From Marinobacter santoriniensis NKSG1 (GTDB lineage: Bacteria; Pseudomonadota; Gammaproteobacteria; Pseudomonadales; Oleiphilaceae), in the NCBI RefSeq assembly GCF_000347775.1, contig NZ_APAT01000015.1, forward strand, positions 1 through 64,000: a DNA stretch of 64,000 bases, given 5' to 3'. Each line of letters starts with the position of its first letter. Position 1 is the stretch's first letter. Positions 24,813-35,838 of this stretch are shown here, one piece after another. Under the pieces are notes generated by a model that saw nothing but the letters and a program-made list of their open reading frames with translations, ran no database searches and was not told where the DNA came from. The position numbers were made by a program, and so were the translations under genes.

Positions 24813-26264
24813 TTGAGAAACCTTTACCCCGTCGTCTTCATTGTCAGCGTCATGTTCGTGCTGCTGAGCATTTTCATGACGCTCCCTGTGCTTTTACTGG
24901 TGCAATCCACTGCGCCCAATGCCGTTGCGTTCGCGGAGTCTGCCAGTATCTGTCTGGGGCTGGGTCTGGTCGGGATGTTCGCCACGCGGGGTTACGCCAG
25001 CGACCTCAAACCCCGTTACATGTTTGTGCTGACGGTTTCCAGCTGGTTCATCATTGCATTGTTGTCGGCACTTCCCTTCCTGCTCAGCAATAACGGCATT
25101 TCCGCAGCCGACGCGTTTTTTGAGGGCGCTTCTGGAATCACCACCACCGGCGCGACGGTGTTCAGTGGCCTCGACACGATGGATCGCGATCTCCTGCTCT
25201 GGCGGTCTATCCTCCAGTGGATTGGCGGAATCGGTATCATCGGAATGTTCGTCGCGGTTCTGCCTTTCCTGCGGGTGGGCGGCATGCGCCTGTTCGCCAC
25301 CGAATCGTCGGAGTGGACGGACAAGGCCTTGCCGAGGATGAAAACCCTCAGCCGCGGCCTGCTGTTTGTCTATCTGTTCTTTTCGATTATCGCGGTGGTC
25401 ACTTACCGCGTGTCCGGGATGGACCTGTTTGACGCGTTCAACCATGGCCTCACCAGCATCGCCACGGGCGGATTTTCAACCTCGGACATGTCCATGGGGA
25501 AATTCGACGACCTGATTCTCATGGAAGCCACGGTATTCATGATGATCGGCAGTATGCCGTTTTTTCTGTTTGTCCGGGAAATGCATGGCCAGCATGGAGT
25601 ACTGTTCCGGGACCAGCAGGTCCGCATGTTCCTGGCCCTGTTGCTGATTGTGCCCCTGCTGCTGACCTTCCATGAGTGGTGGGTGTCTCCGGATCAGTTC
25701 GATCCCTTCCACAACTACACCTCTACCCTGTTCAACGTTACGTCGGTCGTCACGACCACCGGGTATGCTTCAGAGGACTATTCCGCCTGGGGTTCACTGG
25801 CCTTTGTGGTGTTCTTTTTCCTGATGTTCGTAGGGGGCTGTTCAGGTTCGACAGCCGGCGGCATGAAAATTTTCCGGTTCCAGCTCTCAATCCTGATCCT
25901 CCGCGAGCAATTGATGCGCCTGCTCCACCCGCGTGCGGTACTGACCCGGAACTACAACGGGCGGGCGGTCAGCGACGAGATCATCTCTTCGATGATCGCC
26001 TATACCTTTATTTTTCTTCTGTGCCTGGCATTGATCACTCTCGCGCTGGCAGCCATGCAGCTGGATTTCGTGACGGCCCTCTCTGGTGCTCTCACCGCCC
26101 TGACCAACGTCGGCCCGGGGCTCGGTGAAATCATCGGCCCGGCCGGGAACTTCGGCCCACTGCCAGACGCTGCCAAATGGATTCTCGCAGTGGGAATGCT
26201 GATGGGACGCCTGGAGATCCTCTCCGTGGTGATCGTGCTCTCTCCGGCTTTCTGGCGAGGCTAG
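24813..26264 (+). CDS. trkH: TrkH-type potassium uptake protein
   Basis: This 483-residue protein is the ion-translocating subunit of Trk potassium uptake. It has four pore-loop repeats with the filter-type motifs GITTTGATVF, SIATGGFSTSD, VVTTTGYASED and TALTNVGPGLG, and GGCSGSTAGGMKIFR characteristic of TrkH. The only start that covers the first helix is a TTG at 24813, because a stop lies 15 bases upstream. The gating subunit TrkA is not nearby, as is usual. The gene stands alone; its stop is 10 bp from the convergent phosphorylase gene. Confidence 0.93.
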   Translation: MRNLYPVVFIVSVMFVLLSIFMTLPVLLLVQSTAPNAVAFAESASICLGLGLVGMFATRGYASDLKPRYMFVLTVSSWFIIALLSALPFLLSNNGISAADAFFEGASGITTTGATVFSGLDTMDRDLLLWRSILQWIGGIGIIGMFVAVLPFLRVGGMRLFATESSEWTDKALPRMKTLSRGLLFVYLFFSIIAVVTYRVSGMDLFDAFNHGLTSIATGGFSTSDMSMGKFDDLILMEATVFMMIGSMPFFLFVREMHGQHGVLFRDQQVRMFLALLLIVPLLLTFHEWWVSPDQFDPFHNYTSTLFNVTSVVTTTGYASEDYSAWGSLAFVVFFFLMFVGGCSGSTAGGMKIFRFQLSILILREQLMRLLHPRAVLTRNYNGRAVSDEIISSMIAYTFIFLLCLALITLALAAMQLDFVTALSGALTALTNVGPGLGEIIGPAGNFGPLPDAAKWILAVGMLMGRLEILSVVIVLSPAFWRG

Positions 26265-26273
26265 CCGGGAGCG

Positions 26274-28799
26274 TCACTTCAGCCAGAGAATGGCCGGATT
26301 CTCCAGCGGCAGGTTCAACCGATCATCCCGGATTCGCACTCTCGGCGTATAGTGCCCCTCGGGTCTGGGCGGTACCAGGCATTCGTAGGTCCAGGCATTG
26401 GCGGAGCCTTCCAGAGCCTGAATCATTTTCATCTCATGGACCTCACGTTCACCGAATTCGGACGCTTCGGCGACCAGCTCTACCTTAACCCGCTGCTCGC
26501 TGACGCCATCCAGGTAAACATCCACCAGATACAACTGCTGGTCGTCCTTCTCGTGGACATTCAGGCCAGCGAACCGCATTCGGGGCCAATGGGACGCAAT
26601 CTCACGGGCTTCCTGAACAAGCGTATGCGCCGTTTCTGAGCCCCTCTGTTTCCCCAGCGCACGCATTGGAAGATAGAAATCCTCAACATACTGCCTGACC
26701 ATCCGAGTGGCGGAAAACGATGCGGTGAGCTGATTCATGCTTGCACGGATTCTCTCAATCCACTCCTTGGGGCGCCCGTCCTGGCCAACGCTGTAGAAGG
26801 CGGGAATCACCTGATTCTCAAGCAGATCGAACAGCTCCCGCACATCCTGCTCATCGTGGTCGTTGGTATGGCTGAGCTCTTCGAACGTCGCACCGGGCCG
26901 GATCGCCCAACCAACCTCCCGGTTCCAGGCTTCCGCCCACCATCCATCAAACTGGGACAGATTCAGGCCTCCGTTGACCAGGATCTTCATCCCACTGGTT
27001 CCGCACGCCTCCCATGGATGGCGGGGCGTATTCAGCCAGACATCGACACCCTGAATCAATTGCGCTGCGACACCGAGGTCGTAATCCTCGATGAACACGA
27101 CTCGGCCTTCAACCTCCGGACGCCGGGAAAACTGTTTCCACCGCCGAATCAGGGCCTTGCCTGTACGATCCTTCGGGTGAGCCTTGCCCGCGAGAACAAT
27201 CTGGATCGGCCTGTCGCGATTGGTTAACAGGGACAACAGCCGGCGTTCGTCCCGAAGTAACAGATCCGGACGTTTGTACTCCGTGAACCGTCGGGCGAAA
27301 CCGAGTGTCAGGGTCTCACTATCGAGCAGCAGGCCGCACGCAGTGGCTGGATTGTTGCCCGGTCCCTGATCGCAGTGTTGACTGGACAACCGCTGCCGAA
27401 GGTAATGGACCAGACGTTTTTTCTGGGCCAGTCTCATAGCCCAGATGGACTCATCCGATATCCCATCCATGGGGTTGGTATTGCGCATGGGTTTGCGCCA
27501 CCGATCCCGGCCACAGGCCGTCGTCCAGAGCTCGTCCGCTTCTGGAGAATCCCAGCTTGGCGTGTGAACACCATTGGTGACGTATTCGACCGGGATGTCT
27601 TCACGGGGCCAGCGAGGGAAGAAGGGTTCCAGAATGGTCTGGCTGACCTTCTGGTGAACCTGGCTGACACCATTGATACGACCGCTCAGGTTCACGGCCA
27701 ACCAGGCCATATTCAGCAGCGGGTGCCCATCGTTATCGACGTCGTCAGCCGTACTGCCCAGGGAGAGCAGCTCATCCACCGACATATCCTGACTGGCCAG
27801 CCAGGGTCCGAGATAAAGCTGGATAAGACGCCGGGGGAATCGGTCAAAACCCGCTGTGACCGACGTGTGGGTAGTAAAGAGATTGGTGGCGCGGGTGGCC
27901 AGTCGTGCGGTGTCGAAATCCCGCTCATTGTCCTCTGCCCATCCGAAGGCCCGTTCCAGCATCGCAAATGCACAATGCCCTTCGTTGATGTGGCAGATGG
28001 AAGGATTCCGCCCCAGCATACGGAGCAGACGCCACCCTCCGATTCCAAGCACCATTTCCTGCTGTAGACGCTTCTCCGGGTCGCCACTGTAGAGTTCACT
28101 CGTGATCCCGCGATCCCCCGGTTCGTTCCTGGGATCGTTACTGTCGAGAAGCAGCAGATCACAGTGCCCGACCCGACCGATCCAGGCGCGGAGCCTGACA
28201 TCCCGGCCCGGCAGGGGCACAACCACCCTTACCCACTCATCGTTTTCATCACGCAAAGCCGACAGCGGCAGCATCGTCGGATCGTTGTACGGGTAGAGTT
28301 CAATCTGTTCCCCGTCAGCGCCGATCGCCTGTCGGAAATAGCCCTGCTGGTATAGTAATCCCACGGCGGTCACCGGCACCCCAAGGTCGCTCGCGGCTTT
28401 CAGGTAATCGCCGGCAAGCACCCCCAGGCCACCGCTGTATAACGGCAGGGATTCACTCAGGCCATATTCCATGCAAAAGAAGGCAACGCCTCGATCCAGA
28501 GCATTGCCGCATTGATCGGAATACCAGGTCCGGGCATGGACAAACGCTTCGTGCTCCTCCATCTGTTCCCGGTAGCGGGCCAGGAATGAGGAATCGCGAC
28601 TGAGCTCTTCGAGACGATCTCCGGCGACGCTGTTAAGTACCAGCCAGGCGTTGCGGGTTGCGTTCCAGGTGTCCTCATCCAGTGTACGCCACAGCACATC
28701 GCTGCCGTGATGCCAGCTCCACCGGAGGTCCAGAGCAAGTGTGAATAGTCCAACGAGTGCTTCCGGAACCTTTCGGGGCCGATAGGCAGCGAGTGTCAT
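26274..28799 (-). CDS. glgP: Alpha-glucan phosphorylase (GT35), copy 1
   Basis: This 841-residue enzyme phosphorolyses alpha-1,4-glucan to glucose-1-phosphate using pyridoxal phosphate. It carries an N-terminal DUF3417-type segment (about 1-110), the substrate region YSGGLGVLAGDYLKAASDLG, and the cofactor site EACGTSGMK with the Schiff-base lysine K605. It belongs to the bacterial/archaeal short branch of 'alpha-glucan family phosphorylases', not the E. coli MalP type. It is the last gene of the leftward arm glgC-GH57-malQ-PilZ-glgP. A second paralogue (37331-39886) closes the rightward arm. The two differ in the cofactor loop and insertion pattern, which suggests different substrates or regulation. 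Confidence 0.93.
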   Translation of the reverse strand: MTLAAYRPRKVPEALVGLFTLALDLRWSWHHGSDVLWRTLDEDTWNATRNAWLVLNSVAGDRLEELSRDSSFLARYREQMEEHEAFVHARTWYSDQCGNALDRGVAFFCMEYGLSESLPLYSGGLGVLAGDYLKAASDLGVPVTAVGLLYQQGYFRQAIGADGEQIELYPYNDPTMLPLSALRDENDEWVRVVVPLPGRDVRLRAWIGRVGHCDLLLLDSNDPRNEPGDRGITSELYSGDPEKRLQQEMVLGIGGWRLLRMLGRNPSICHINEGHCAFAMLERAFGWAEDNERDFDTARLATRATNLFTTHTSVTAGFDRFPRRLIQLYLGPWLASQDMSVDELLSLGSTADDVDNDGHPLLNMAWLAVNLSGRINGVSQVHQKVSQTILEPFFPRWPREDIPVEYVTNGVHTPSWDSPEADELWTTACGRDRWRKPMRNTNPMDGISDESIWAMRLAQKKRLVHYLRQRLSSQHCDQGPGNNPATACGLLLDSETLTLGFARRFTEYKRPDLLLRDERRLLSLLTNRDRPIQIVLAGKAHPKDRTGKALIRRWKQFSRRPEVEGRVVFIEDYDLGVAAQLIQGVDVWLNTPRHPWEACGTSGMKILVNGGLNLSQFDGWWAEAWNREVGWAIRPGATFEELSHTNDHDEQDVRELFDLLENQVIPAFYSVGQDGRPKEWIERIRASMNQLTASFSATRMVRQYVEDFYLPMRALGKQRGSETAHTLVQEAREIASHWPRMRFAGLNVHEKDDQQLYLVDVYLDGVSEQRVKVELVAEASEFGEREVHEMKMIQALEGSANAWTYECLVPPRPEGHYTPRVRIRDDRLNLPLENPAILWLK

Positions 28800-28842
28800 G
28801 GTTGATCAGAGTCCTTCCAGAGAATGCGCCCGTCCTTTGCTG

Positions 28843-29193
28843 TCAATGCATCGGCGAATAGTGGCGTTGTGCCTTCGGGTGCTGTTGTAACCATTGCAGG
28901 AGATGGGCTATGCAGAGCGCATCGTTCTCCACCATGTCAAAATCCAACCCGATGCCCTGCTCGGATTTACGCACCACATGCGCCTTCAGCCGCCTCAGGG
29001 ATTCCATCGTTCTGTCTGGATAGTACAGTTCCAGCTCGACGGTCTGATTGAGCTTGACGTCATCGTAGTCCGTAGCCACGAAAACACCGCGGCGAGATGC
29101 ATCTTGCACAAGTCCCGTGGCAACAGGCATGCCGCGTTTGAAAACCAGAAGAGAGACTCTACCGGGGATGCGCTTGCTGAGTCGGTGCTCCAT
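28843..29193 (-). CDS. PilZ-domain protein, candidate c-di-GMP receptor
   Basis: This 116-residue single-domain protein has both c-di-GMP contacts of PilZ: R8-xxx-R12 (KRIPGR) and DxSxxG (DASRRG), followed by the beta-barrel pattern VFVATDYDDVKLNQTVELELYYPD. It lies between malQ and the first phosphorylase gene on the same strand, with short gaps (81 and 43 bp), so it is probably transcribed with them. This raises the possibility that c-di-GMP modulates glycogen breakdown enzymes; that link is inferred from position only. Confidence 0.87.
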   Translation of the reverse strand: MEHRLSKRIPGRVSLLVFKRGMPVATGLVQDASRRGVFVATDYDDVKLNQTVELELYYPDRTMESLRRLKAHVVRKSEQGIGLDFDMVENDALCIAHLLQWLQQHPKAQRHYSPMH

Positions 29194-29274
29194 TTTTCCC
29201 TCCCTTGACTCAAAATAACGCCATCAATACATCCTGTTTATACCGAAGCCCACCCGGGTATCGGTTGACTCTGG

Positions 29275-30774
29275 TCAAATTATGACCACCCCGGAAAGAG
29301 ATCGTTCATTACGTTCCAGCAATTGTCGAATACTGCACACAAGCTCTGTCGTACACAGGGACAGATCCAGCTGCCAGAGCCAGTTTCCGCTGGTTGTCCC
29401 GGGCGTGTTGAAACGCGCAGAGGAGTCAAGCCCGAGAAAATCCTGCATGGGGATCATGGCAAGCCAGGAAACCGAACGGCAGGCTGCCTCAATCATTGGC
29501 CAGGGCATATCGTGGCCATCGGACGACAGGTACGAGTTCACGTAGTTACGAGTGGAGTCGTCCAGTGAGCGGTACCAGCCAAGCGTCGTATCGTTGTCAT
29601 GGGTGCCCGTATACACAATACCCCGCTGTTCATGCCGATGAAGCAGATGGGGGTTGTCGGAATTGCCATCAAAGGCGAACTGAATGACCGCCATGCCGGG
29701 TAACTGGAATGCATGACGGAGCTGCTCGACCTCATCGCTGATGATCCCCAGATTCTCGGCAATAAGCGGGAGATCCGGAAAACGCTGAAAACAGGTTTCA
29801 AGGAATGCCCTCCCCGGCCCGGGAACCCAGTAGCCAAACCGGGGTTCCGGCGTCGCAGCCGGGATCTCCCAATAGGCTTCCAACCCCCGGAAATGGTCGA
29901 TACGAATCAGGTCAAACAGATGGCGCTGGCTGTCCAGCCGCTCAAGCCACCATGCAAATCCATCGGCCGCCATGGCATCCCAGTTGTACAGTGGGTTCCC
30001 CCAGTGTTGTCCGTCCGGAGAAAAATAATCCGGCGGCACCCCCGCAACCACCGTCGGCGCCCCGGATTCATCCAGTTTGAACAGGTGGCGGTTGGCCCAC
30101 ACGTCGGCGCTGTCGTAGGCGACGAAAATCGGAATGTCACCGAAGAGTCTTACACCACGAGCATTGGCATAGGATTTCAGTGCCTGCCACTGGTGCTGAA
30201 AAAGGAACTGCTCAAAGCGTATCTCCCGAACGGTCGCCTGATGGTCTTGTTCGAAGGCTGACATTGCATCCGGCGCCCGATCCCTCAACGGCCGGGGCCA
30301 GTCCGGCCAGCTCAAGCCGCCCTGGTGTTCCCGGATGGCACAAAAAAGAGCAAAGTCTTCAAGCCATTGCGACTGCTCCTGGCAAAATCTGTCATAGGAT
30401 TCACGGTGCAGCAGGCCTTCTCCCCGGAAGAAGCGGCTCGCCGCCAGTCGCAACAGCCGACCGCGCTCCCCGTCGCTCATCTGCTCCAGTTCCAGCTCGG
30501 AGAGAAGTTCCAGCGAAACCAGTTCCGAAAGGTCAATAAACCACGGATTTCCCGCGTGCGCCGAAAGAGATTGGTAGGGAGAAAGGTCCGAATGGGTGGG
30601 ACCTACGGGCAGGGTCTGCCAGATGCTCAGACCGCTCTGTGCGATAAAGTCGATGAACTGGCGAGCGTTCTTTCCCAGGATACCGTACCGGTCCGCGAGC
30701 GCGGTGGGATGGAGAAGGACTCCGGCCATACGATGTTCGAACAGCGTTGACGAGTGCGCATCCTGTTCACCCAT
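29275..30774 (-). CDS. malQ: 4-alpha-glucanotransferase (amylomaltase, GH77)
   Basis: This 499-residue enzyme transfers alpha-1,4-glucan chains between acceptors. GH77 landmarks are present: nucleophile region LIRIDHFRGLEAYWEIPA, acid/base region LPLIAENLG and GIVYTGTHDNDTTLGWY. The start of the family, HPTALADRYGILG, gives a normal length. It works with the phosphorylase to process the short chains that phosphorylase leaves. It sits six bases after the GH57 gene's stop in the leftward arm, so the two are likely translated from one message. Confidence 0.94.
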   Translation of the reverse strand: MGEQDAHSSTLFEHRMAGVLLHPTALADRYGILGKNARQFIDFIAQSGLSIWQTLPVGPTHSDLSPYQSLSAHAGNPWFIDLSELVSLELLSELELEQMSDGERGRLLRLAASRFFRGEGLLHRESYDRFCQEQSQWLEDFALFCAIREHQGGLSWPDWPRPLRDRAPDAMSAFEQDHQATVREIRFEQFLFQHQWQALKSYANARGVRLFGDIPIFVAYDSADVWANRHLFKLDESGAPTVVAGVPPDYFSPDGQHWGNPLYNWDAMAADGFAWWLERLDSQRHLFDLIRIDHFRGLEAYWEIPAATPEPRFGYWVPGPGRAFLETCFQRFPDLPLIAENLGIISDEVEQLRHAFQLPGMAVIQFAFDGNSDNPHLLHRHEQRGIVYTGTHDNDTTLGWYRSLDDSTRNYVNSYLSSDGHDMPWPMIEAACRSVSWLAMIPMQDFLGLDSSARFNTPGTTSGNWLWQLDLSLCTTELVCSIRQLLERNERSLSGVVII

Positions 30775-30780
30775 TATGCC

Positions 30781-32502
30781 TCACTTTCCTTCTTCATGGC
30801 CGGGCCGCATCGCCCCGCCGCGGGCCGGTTCTCCGCCGCCCTGGCTCAACTGCTGGAAGACCGATGACGGCGCGTCGTACTCGATCAGTTCATATAGATT
30901 GACGAGGTGCCGCCGGTACAGATGCTCAAAATCCGAGACAATCTGGGCGGGGTTGTAGTCGCCAAACCACCAGAACCAGTCGGATCCCTCACAGAGCGCC
31001 AGCTGCTTTTGGGCAGCCAATTTACGATCTGCATTCAGGCGCCCGTTATCCATCGCCCGGTCGTAATGCCCCTTGGCCTCGCACAACAAATCCCATGCAC
31101 GATTCTTGTCCGGATCGCCAATCCAGGTCGAGAACGTGCCATAAATCCAGCTACCGGCCACCAGATGGGGCAAGGCAACCGGTTCGCACACCGGCTCATC
31201 AACCAGATCCCGGTAGGTGGTCAGACGCAAGCGTGGATGGTCTTCGAGAACCGCATAGAGCTCGTCCAGGAAGTGGATACCATTCTCCGGGTAATACTCC
31301 CAGGCGTTTTCCCCATCCAGGATGACCGAGATCACCGGTCCGGCTTTGCCCTTTCCCGCCCGGACGATGTTTTCCATGTGATGCACCAGGTCCCCGACCG
31401 CGTCTTTTGCGTGCCAGTCCGCATAGGTAAAGCCAATCAGGTCCGACAGCCCATCGTCCCGGAAGAAGACGGTCACCTCAGAGTCGCCGAACCGATACGG
31501 CTTATGGATATCGTTCTCACCGACCGGTTCGCCCGCTTCACGGGCCTGGTTCAGGCTGTTGTGGATGACCGAGTCGCCGCTGGCCGTCCATTTGAAGCCA
31601 TGCTGCTGCAGGTGTGACAGGGTCTCCTGGCTGAGAGCACCCTCCGATGCCCAGCATCCGGACGGTTCGGTCCCGAAAAAGCGTTGAAACACCTGCCGGG
31701 CCTGTTCCAGTTGCCAGCTTGCTCTCAGCTCCCCTCCGGGATATTTCTCGTGTTGCGGCAGCGGGATATCCGGCATTGCTTCCCTGGCGGAGCCCAGATC
31801 CAGCAACAGCGGGAGAATGGGGTGGGTATAAGGGCTGACGGACAGTTCCACATTCCCCCGGTGGGCGAGATTCCGGTAGCGGGGGCCAATACCCGCCATC
31901 ACCTCGAAAATAACGTCCAGCAACGCCCGCCGATCATCCATCGAAAATCCGGAACCCTTTTCCTGGAGGCTCTGGACGCAATGATTCTGTTTGCGGACCG
32001 TCTCCCCCATCCAGCCGAGGTGGTACCAGACGAGCAGATCCCGTAACAGACCTTTGGACAGGTACCGCTGGATTTCGGGTCTGGATCGATACAGTTCGGC
32101 CAGTTCCGCAAGGCGTGCATAGGGCGGAAACCGCTGGATGATGCGATCAGCGTTGGCTCTGAGTGCCTTGTTCATCAGGTCCAGAAACGCCGGCGTTCCA
32201 GTCTCCGGCAGTTCTTCGGAGACCAGCGCGGCCAGTAACGGGTCACCCAGTTCACCAACACCGTGTCGCCAACGCTCGATCTGAACCAGGTATTCCTCAA
32301 TCTGCTCCAACAATACGGGCGCGAAATTCACCACGGCACGGGCATTCGGATGCGCTTCCAGATGGCCTGCCATATCGCTGTAATCTTTAATTGCGTGAAG
32401 GTAGACCCAGGGAAAGAGAAATTGCCGTGTCTTCACATCCTGATAGCCGGGCTGGTGCATGTGCCAGCACAACACCACCGGAGTTCTGTTATCAGAGGCC
32501 AT
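30781..32502 (-). CDS. Glycoside hydrolase family 57 protein
   Basis: This 573-residue protein begins with the GH57 motif [12 protein letters not shown] and carries [10 protein letters not shown], with the expected nucleophile glutamate, and [19 protein letters not shown] near the acid/base region. GH57 members include alpha-amylases, branching enzymes, 4-alpha-glucanotransferases and pullulanases; the subfamily here cannot be fixed by eye. A conventional GH13 glgB is present in the opposite arm, so a debranching or trimming role is more likely than branching. The start overlaps the glgC stop by 11 bp, indicating translational coupling with glycogen synthesis. Confidence 0.88.
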   Translation of the reverse strand: MASDNRTPVVLCWHMHQPGYQDVKTRQFLFPWVYLHAIKDYSDMAGHLEAHPNARAVVNFAPVLLEQIEEYLVQIERWRHGVGELGDPLLAALVSEELPETGTPAFLDLMNKALRANADRIIQRFPPYARLAELAELYRSRPEIQRYLSKGLLRDLLVWYHLGWMGETVRKQNHCVQSLQEKGSGFSMDDRRALLDVIFEVMAGIGPRYRNLAHRGNVELSVSPYTHPILPLLLDLGSAREAMPDIPLPQHEKYPGGELRASWQLEQARQVFQRFFGTEPSGCWASEGALSQETLSHLQQHGFKWTASGDSVIHNSLNQAREAGEPVGENDIHKPYRFGDSEVTVFFRDDGLSDLIGFTYADWHAKDAVGDLVHHMENIVRAGKGKAGPVISVILDGENAWEYYPENGIHFLDELYAVLEDHPRLRLTTYRDLVDEPVCEPVALPHLVAGSWIYGTFSTWIGDPDKNRAWDLLCEAKGHYDRAMDNGRLNADRKLAAQKQLALCEGSDWFWWFGDYNPAQIVSDFEHLYRRHLVNLYELIEYDAPSSVFQQLSQGGGEPARGGAMRPGHEEGK

Positions 32503-33757
32503 GGGGATAATCCTGCCCGAGCATCTCGGGTGTCACCAGAACAACGCCCTTGGGCGACACATGGAACCGCTTACGATCCTCAGCCTCGTCGACACCAATA
32601 TCGGTGCCCTCCGGTATCCGGCAGCCGCGATCGATGACGGCCCGGTTTATCCGGCAATTACGGCCAATATCGACATCCGGAAAAATGACCGAATCCGTGA
32701 CTTCGCTGAAGGAATGGACCTGGACCTGGGAAAACAACAGGGAATGACGCACCAGCGCGCCCGAGACAATACACCCCCCCGCAACCATGGAGTCCACCGC
32801 TGTCCCCCGCCGGTTTTCATCATCAAAGACGAATTTGGCTGGAGGTAGCTGCTCCTGGTAGGTCCAGATTGGCCAATCCGAATCATAGAGATTCAGCTCC
32901 GGGCTGACACCGATCAGTTCGAGGTTGGCCTGCCACAGGGCATCGATCGTACCGACATCCCGCCAATACGCGGACTTCCCGGCTACCGGGTCCTTGAAGG
33001 GAAACGCCATGACCCGCAGACGGTTGATCACCGACGGTATGATGTCCTTGCCAAAATCGTGGGACGACTCAGACTGGGACTGATGGTCGCGGATCAGTTC
33101 GTCGAACAGGACGTGGGTGCTGAAGACATAGATTCCCATGGAGGCAAGCGCCTTGCCCGGCTGATCGGGAATCGGCTTCGGATGCTCGGGTTTTTCCTCG
33201 AACTCGCGGATCCGGAGATCCTCGTCGACAGCCATGACACCGAAACCCTTGGCGTCTTCGACGGGGACTTCGATACAGCCCACGGTAATGTCCGCCTCAC
33301 TCTCAACGTGCGCCGCGAGCATGGTGCCGTAATCCATCTTGTAGATGTGGTCGCCGGCAAGAATGAGAACGTACTCCGGCCGGTGGCTCCGGATGATATC
33401 GAGATTCTGCAATACCGCGTCGGCGGTACCCTCGTACCAGGATGTTTCAATTCTCTGCTGCGCAGGAAGCAGTTCGACGAATTCGTCCAGCTCGCCCCGC
33501 AGGAAGCCCCACCCCCGCTGGATGTGCCGGATCAGGGAGTGGGATTTGTACTGGGTAACCACGCCAACCTGGCCGATGCCGGAATTGATGCAGTTGGACA
33601 ACGGAAAATCGATGATGCGGAATTTGCCACCGAAAGGCACGGCTGGTTTCGCCCGCCATTTGGTGAGATCGTGAAGGCGCGAACCGCGACCTCCGGCAAG
33701 AACCAACGCCAGAGTCTGGCGGGTAAGACGACTGACAAAACGCTTTGCCGTATGCAT
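32492..33757 (-). CDS. glgC: Glucose-1-phosphate adenylyltransferase
   Basis: This 421-residue enzyme makes ADP-glucose from glucose-1-phosphate and ATP. The nucleotide site [40 protein letters not shown], and the later [13 protein letters not shown] and [15 protein letters not shown] (left-handed beta-helix) are intact. The ATG at 33757 follows AGGGA and gives the usual N-terminus; an upstream in-frame start at 33793 has no family support. It is the first gene of the leftward arm and is divergent from glgB across a 194-bp control region. Confidence 0.95.
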   Translation of the reverse strand: MHTAKRFVSRLTRQTLALVLAGGRGSRLHDLTKWRAKPAVPFGGKFRIIDFPLSNCINSGIGQVGVVTQYKSHSLIRHIQRGWGFLRGELDEFVELLPAQQRIETSWYEGTADAVLQNLDIIRSHRPEYVLILAGDHIYKMDYGTMLAAHVESEADITVGCIEVPVEDAKGFGVMAVDEDLRIREFEEKPEHPKPIPDQPGKALASMGIYVFSTHVLFDELIRDHQSQSESSHDFGKDIIPSVINRLRVMAFPFKDPVAGKSAYWRDVGTIDALWQANLELIGVSPELNLYDSDWPIWTYQEQLPPAKFVFDDENRRGTAVDSMVAGGCIVSGALVRHSLLFSQVQVHSFSEVTDSVIFPDVDIGRNCRINRAVIDRGCRIPEGTDIGVDEAEDRKRFHVSPKGVVLVTPEMLGQDYPHGL

Positions 33758-33951
33758 GGGTCCATCCCTGCAAAACAGTGAAATTACGCGCACTGTCGTT
33801 GGCCGGAATACCCGGCGCCCGACAGTTCAAGGCTGTCGAAATAATATTAGAACAGTAGCATGGAATTATGACCTAGAATTGTTACAGGTCACTTTTTAGC
33901 CGCCTGTGATAGCGTTCAATAACGATCACCATTTCGGGAAAAGCACGGACT
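33758..33951. promoter_or_regulatory. Divergent promoter region of the glycogen locus
   Basis: The AT-rich 194-bp gap separates glgC (leftward, five genes) from glgB (rightward, three genes) and should drive both arms. A stretch TTGTTACAGGTCAC near 33878-33891 and several A/T runs are visible. I could not identify a specific regulator site. Confidence 0.5.
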
Positions 33952-35838
33952 ATGGACAGCCCTACGCTCAGCGATTTCGACCTGTACCTTTTCGGGGAAG
34001 GTCGTCACTGGCATATCTACAATGTGCTCGGCGCCCACCCCTGCCGGCAACAGGGCACGGAGGGTGTTCGTTTCGCCGTCTGGGCGCCCAATGCCAAAAG
34101 CGTCAGCGTCGTTGGAGATTTCAACGGCTGGGCGCCGGACCAACACCTCATGACGCCCCACGACAGCACCGGCGTCTGGAGCCTCTTTGTGCCCGGTGTC
34201 GCCGCAGGCAATTTCTACAAGTTCGCCATCGTGACCCGGTCTGGCCGGGAGATCCTCAAGACAGACCCGTACGGGCAACAGTTCGAGCTGCGGCCGTCCA
34301 CGGCGGCAATCGTTGTCCAGCGCGGAACCTTCAATTGGGGCGATGGCGAATGGCTGACTCGGCGCAGCCGCTGGTCGTGGTCCGAAGCGCCGGTTTCGGT
34401 GTACGAGGTGCACGCGGCCTCCTGGCAGCACCATGGTGCCGGACGCTGGCTGAGCTACCGGGAACTGGCCGCCCAGTTGATTCCCTATGTGCTGGAAATG
34501 GGCTTCACCCACATCGAACTGTTGCCGGTTACCGAACACCCGCTCGATGAATCCTGGGGCTACCAGACCACCGGTTACTATGCGCCGACCAGCCGTTTCG
34601 GAAACCCGGACGACTTCCGGTATTTCGTCGATCAGTGCCATCAGAATGGCATCGGCGTCATCCTCGACTGGGTGCCCGGGCATTTTCCTGAGGATGAATA
34701 CGCACTGGCGCGCTTCGACGGCACGGCGCTATACGAGCACGAAGATCCCCGGAGAGGTCAGCACAAGGAATGGGGCACGCTGATCTACAACTACAGTCGA
34801 CACGAAGTTCGCAACTTCCTGATTGGCAGTGCCCTGTTCTGGCTCGACACCTTCCATCTGGACGGTTTGCGGGTGGACGCGGTCGCTTCCATGCTTTACC
34901 TGAACTATTCCCGGGAAGACGGCGAGTGGCTGCCCAACGTGCATGGTGGACATGAGAACCTGGAGGCCATTGACTTCCTCCGGACCCTCAACCAGGTCTG
35001 CCAGAGCCGATTTCCAGGCATACTGATGGTGGCGGAGGAATCCACCTCCTGGCCCCAGGTAACACGACCACCGGAAGTAGGTGGGCTCGGATTCAACCTG
35101 AAATGGAACATGGGGTGGATGCACGACACACTGGACTACCTCCATCAGGATCCGGTGTATCGGCAATTCCATCACGACAAACTGACCTTTGGCCTGCTGT
35201 ATGCGTTCTCCGAGAACTTCATGCTGCCCCTCTCCCACGATGAGGTCGTCCATGGCAAGGCCAGCCTTCTTCACAAGATGCCCGGAGACGACTGGCAGCA
35301 GCGGGCCAACCTTCGCCTGCTTTTCGCCTTTCAGTACACCTATCCCGGATCGAAGCTGTTGTTCATGGGCGGTGAATTTGGCCAGCGACGGGAATGGAGT
35401 GAGTCCCGGGAACTGGACTGGGAGCTTCTTCAGTACCCCGAGCACGCCGGCATCCGGACATTGGTGCGGGATCTCAATGGACTGTACCGGCGCGAACGAT
35501 CCCTGCACCGGAGGGATTATCAGAGAGACGGATTCGAATGGATCGATTGCCACGACATTCCACAGTCGGTCGTCAGCTTCCTCCGAAGAGACGGAGATGA
35601 CGTGACGGTGGTTGTCATCAATTTCACACCGGTTCCCCGGTACGGCTATCGAATTGGCCTTCCCCAGGGAGGTCACTGGGTAGAGGTCCTCAACTCGGAC
35701 TCGGAATACTATGGCGGCAGCAATGTGGGGAATCCCCTCGGTCTGGATGCCTCAGCGGATTCGTGGATGGGGCGCCCCTTCTCCGTGGATCTGACCTTGC
35801 CCCCACTGGCCGCCATCGTATTGAGGCCAGCGCCATGA
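33952..35838 (+). CDS. glgB: 1,4-alpha-glucan branching enzyme (GH13)
   Basis: This 628-residue enzyme forms alpha-1,6 branches in glycogen. It has an N-terminal CBM48 domain ([22 protein letters not shown]) and the GH13 catalytic barrel with nucleophile region [13 protein letters not shown], acid/base region ILMVAEEST and [14 protein letters not shown]-terminal beta domain follows. It is about 100 residues shorter than E. coli GlgB because the extra N1 domain is absent, which is common in other bacteria. The stop overlaps the glgA start (ATGA at 35835-35838). Confidence 0.95.
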   Translation: MDSPTLSDFDLYLFGEGRHWHIYNVLGAHPCRQQGTEGVRFAVWAPNAKSVSVVGDFNGWAPDQHLMTPHDSTGVWSLFVPGVAAGNFYKFAIVTRSGREILKTDPYGQQFELRPSTAAIVVQRGTFNWGDGEWLTRRSRWSWSEAPVSVYEVHAASWQHHGAGRWLSYRELAAQLIPYVLEMGFTHIELLPVTEHPLDESWGYQTTGYYAPTSRFGNPDDFRYFVDQCHQNGIGVILDWVPGHFPEDEYALARFDGTALYEHEDPRRGQHKEWGTLIYNYSRHEVRNFLIGSALFWLDTFHLDGLRVDAVASMLYLNYSREDGEWLPNVHGGHENLEAIDFLRTLNQVCQSRFPGILMVAEESTSWPQVTRPPEVGGLGFNLKWNMGWMHDTLDYLHQDPVYRQFHHDKLTFGLLYAFSENFMLPLSHDEVVHGKASLLHKMPGDDWQQRANLRLLFAFQYTYPGSKLLFMGGEFGQRREWSESRELDWELLQYPEHAGIRTLVRDLNGLYRRERSLHRRDYQRDGFEWIDCHDIPQSVVSFLRRDGDDVTVVVINFTPVPRYGYRIGLPQGGHWVEVLNSDSEYYGGSNVGNPLGLDASADSWMGRPFSVDLTLPPLAAIVLRPAP

